Source: Ruegeria spongiae (GTDB lineage Bacteria; Pseudomonadota; Alphaproteobacteria; Rhodobacterales; Rhodobacteraceae). From it: a DNA stretch of 64,000 nucleotides. Location of the stretch: assembly GCF_023502395.1 (NCBI RefSeq), contig NZ_JAMFMB010000007.1:1-64000 (forward strand), given 5' to 3'. The position numbers and the translations under genes were made by a program. Of this stretch, positions 63,012 to 64,000 are shown piece by piece; the stretch's first letter is position 1, and each line of letters opens with the position of its first letter. The notes beneath the pieces were generated by a model. That model was not told the DNA's origin. It saw only the letters and a list, made by a program, of their open reading frames with translations, and did no database searches.

Positions 63012-63452
63012 ATGTTGCCTACGGAAGAAGAAACACGTCTCTGGATCGCCCTCAACCGGGCGCATAGACGTATTCACCGCGAGATGGAGCGCGCGCTTGC
63101 CGCTGGCGGGCTGCCGCCCCTGAAATGGTATGATGTGCTTTGGGGGATAGAGATGGCCGGTTCGGATGGCGTGCGGGCCAGCAATCTGCGGGACTGGCTA
63201 TTGTTTGAGCAATCCAATCTGTCGCGGGTGTTGCGCAACCTGATCGAACGCGGCCTGGTGCATGAAACGGTCTGTGACGCTGACAAGCGGGCAAAGATCC
63301 TGCGGGTAACGGGCAAGGGCGCAGAATTGCGCCTGCGCATGTGGCACATCTACGGACCGCAGATACACGCCCACATGAATAAGCTCACAGCTGACAAGAA
63401 CGCAGGCGTTCTGCGAAAGGCGCTCCGTCCCCTTCAGCCTGACGATGAATGA
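63012..63452 (+). CDS. MarR-family regulator
   Basis: 146-residue winged-helix regulator. Landmarks are ALNRAHRRIHREMERALAAGGL, YDVLWGIEMAGSDGVRASNLRDWLLFEQSNLSRVLRNLIERGL (recognition helix) and DADKRAKILRVTGKG (wing). The divergent yceI gene and the palindrome between them suggest that it controls yceI. Confidence 0.88.
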   Translation: MLPTEEETRLWIALNRAHRRIHREMERALAAGGLPPLKWYDVLWGIEMAGSDGVRASNLRDWLLFEQSNLSRVLRNLIERGLVHETVCDADKRAKILRVTGKGAELRLRMWHIYGPQIHAHMNKLTADKNAGVLRKALRPLQPDDE

Positions 63453-63530
63453 TCACGCAGTGAGTGATCTTATGGTATGGGTTCGATATCGTGACCCGGA
63501 CAACGTCGGGCGCTGAATTGCGTCATGCAA

Positions 63531-64000
63531 TCAGCTCTGCCGCCGGACGATCACCGAGCCCACGGAATAGCCCGCGCCGAAGGAACAGATCAGGCCAAGG
63601 TCGCCTTCGGCCAGATCGTCGGAGTATTTGGAAAAGGCGATGATCGATCCCGCCGACGAGGTGTTGGCGTAATCCTGCAGGATGTTGGGCTGCTCGCCCG
63701 CCTCGGGGTCGCGGCCCAGAACTTTCTTGCCGATGAAATCGTTCATCGTCTTGTTGGCCTGATGCAGCCACAGCCGTTTCAGATCGGCGCTGGCGACGCC
63801 TTCGTCAGCCATGTGATCGGCGATGTGCTGGCTGACCATGGGCAGCACTTCCTTGAACACCTTGCGACCGTTCTGCATGAATTGCATGTCGCGCCGGTCT
63901 TGCAGCCCATCGGGGCGCGAGCGGCGCAGAAAGCCGTTATTGTTGCGGATGTTATTCGAGAATTTGGTGGCGCAGCGGGTCGAGAGCACCTCGAAATGGG
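63531..64000 (-). CDS. Beta-ketoacyl-ACP synthase III-like protein (5' end cut by window)
   Basis: C-terminal part, 156 residues, of a FabH-like ketosynthase; the frame is open at the right edge, so the start lies outside. The catalytic His is in LWLHQANKTMNDF and the Asn in YANTSSAGSIIAFSK. The N-terminal part with the active Cys is not in the window. The piece resembles beta-ketodecanoyl-ACP synthases (PA3286-like) or signal-making FabH relatives, but the choice needs the rest of the gene. Confidence 0.85.
   Translation of the reverse strand, partial: HFEVLSTRCATKFSNNIRNNNGFLRRSRPDGLQDRRDMQFMQNGRKVFKEVLPMVSQHIADHMADEGVASADLKRLWLHQANKTMNDFIGKKVLGRDPEAGEQPNILQDYANTSSAGSIIAFSKYSDDLAEGDLGLICSFGAGYSVGSVIVRRQS

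Noticed and set aside
63451-63469. Small inverted repeat GATCAC-N7-GTGATC at the end of the MarR gene
   Set aside because: It is short, overlaps the stop region and is not followed by a T-run, so a terminator call is not supported.

Overview
This is a 64 kb stretch of ordinary, gene-dense, GC-rich chromosome from an alphaproteobacterium, most likely a marine Rhodobacterales/Roseobacter-group organism close to Ruegeria. The supporting markers are seen directly: an L-malyl-CoA/beta-methylmalyl-CoA lyase of the Rhodobacter type, Hsp20 followed by a DUF1150 protein, a CIRCE-controlled groESL, a fused ATP sulfurylase/APS kinase, a Hint_2-type protein, and several small Rhodobacteraceae proteins. 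I found no rRNA, tRNA, CRISPR array, insertion sequence or prophage. About 70 protein genes are supported, many joined by ATGA or TGATG start/stop overlaps.

Layout. 0-1.3 kb: 3' part of an MFS transporter gene (minus strand). 1.5-6.3 kb: cytochrome bo-type quinol oxidase operon cyoABCD with a SURF1 gene in the fifth place. 6.4-10.5 kb: membrane-anchored FMN glutamate-synthase-like protein, then ribF-ycgN-ltaE on the minus strand. 10.8-14.8 kb: GntR regulator divergent from a dehydratase/SDR/FAH-hydrolase trio that looks like a non-phosphorylative sugar-acid pathway. 14.9-20.5 kb: lytic transglycosylase, HAD hydrolase, accA, AraC/GyrI regulator, LysE exporter with a divergent Lrp regulator, and a secreted PA14-like protein. 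20.6-24.7 kb: mcl1 divergent from dgcN-dgcA-dat, a D-glutamate/D-amino-acid catabolic module. 24.8-33.8 kb: SLC13/RCK transporter, RidA, small conserved proteins, N-formylglutamate amidohydrolase, pyruvate kinase, a MarR-controlled ABM/membrane protein pair, Mn-pyrophosphatase and a DUF2161 protein.

33.8-44.4 kb: groESL with CIRCE and a strong terminator, a small membrane protein with an HlyD adaptor, a LprI-like protein, two EamA exporters, an exported lipase translationally coupled to an orphan phnM, purEK, and a DUF465/membrane protein pair. 44.5-45.3 kb: hsp20-DUF1150 behind a sigma32-like promoter and a candidate ROSE-type RNA thermometer. 45.4-54.1 kb: PhzF coupled to a GT10 glycosyltransferase, a repeat-rich intergenic region, fused sat/cysC, a redox-type adenylate cyclase (membrane domain, [2Fe-2S] domain, class III cyclase), a RES-domain protein coupled to trxB, an Lrp regulator and a Hint protein. 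54.1-64 kb: a 50-residue conserved-looking basic protein, lgt-midA-pgeF, ubiK, ybjN with a structured leader, proC-csaA-gyaR, tdk, an unknown HTH-like protein, YceI with a divergent MarR regulator, and a truncated FabH-like ketosynthase at the right edge.

Most of the window is housekeeping. The parts most worth following up are the cyclase with its own iron-sulfur domain, the candidate RNA thermometer of hsp20, the D-glutamate module, the sugar-acid trio, the paired MarR operators, the structured leader of ybjN, and the 50-residue protein at 54.4 kb. All family assignments are from reading motifs by eye; no database search was run.
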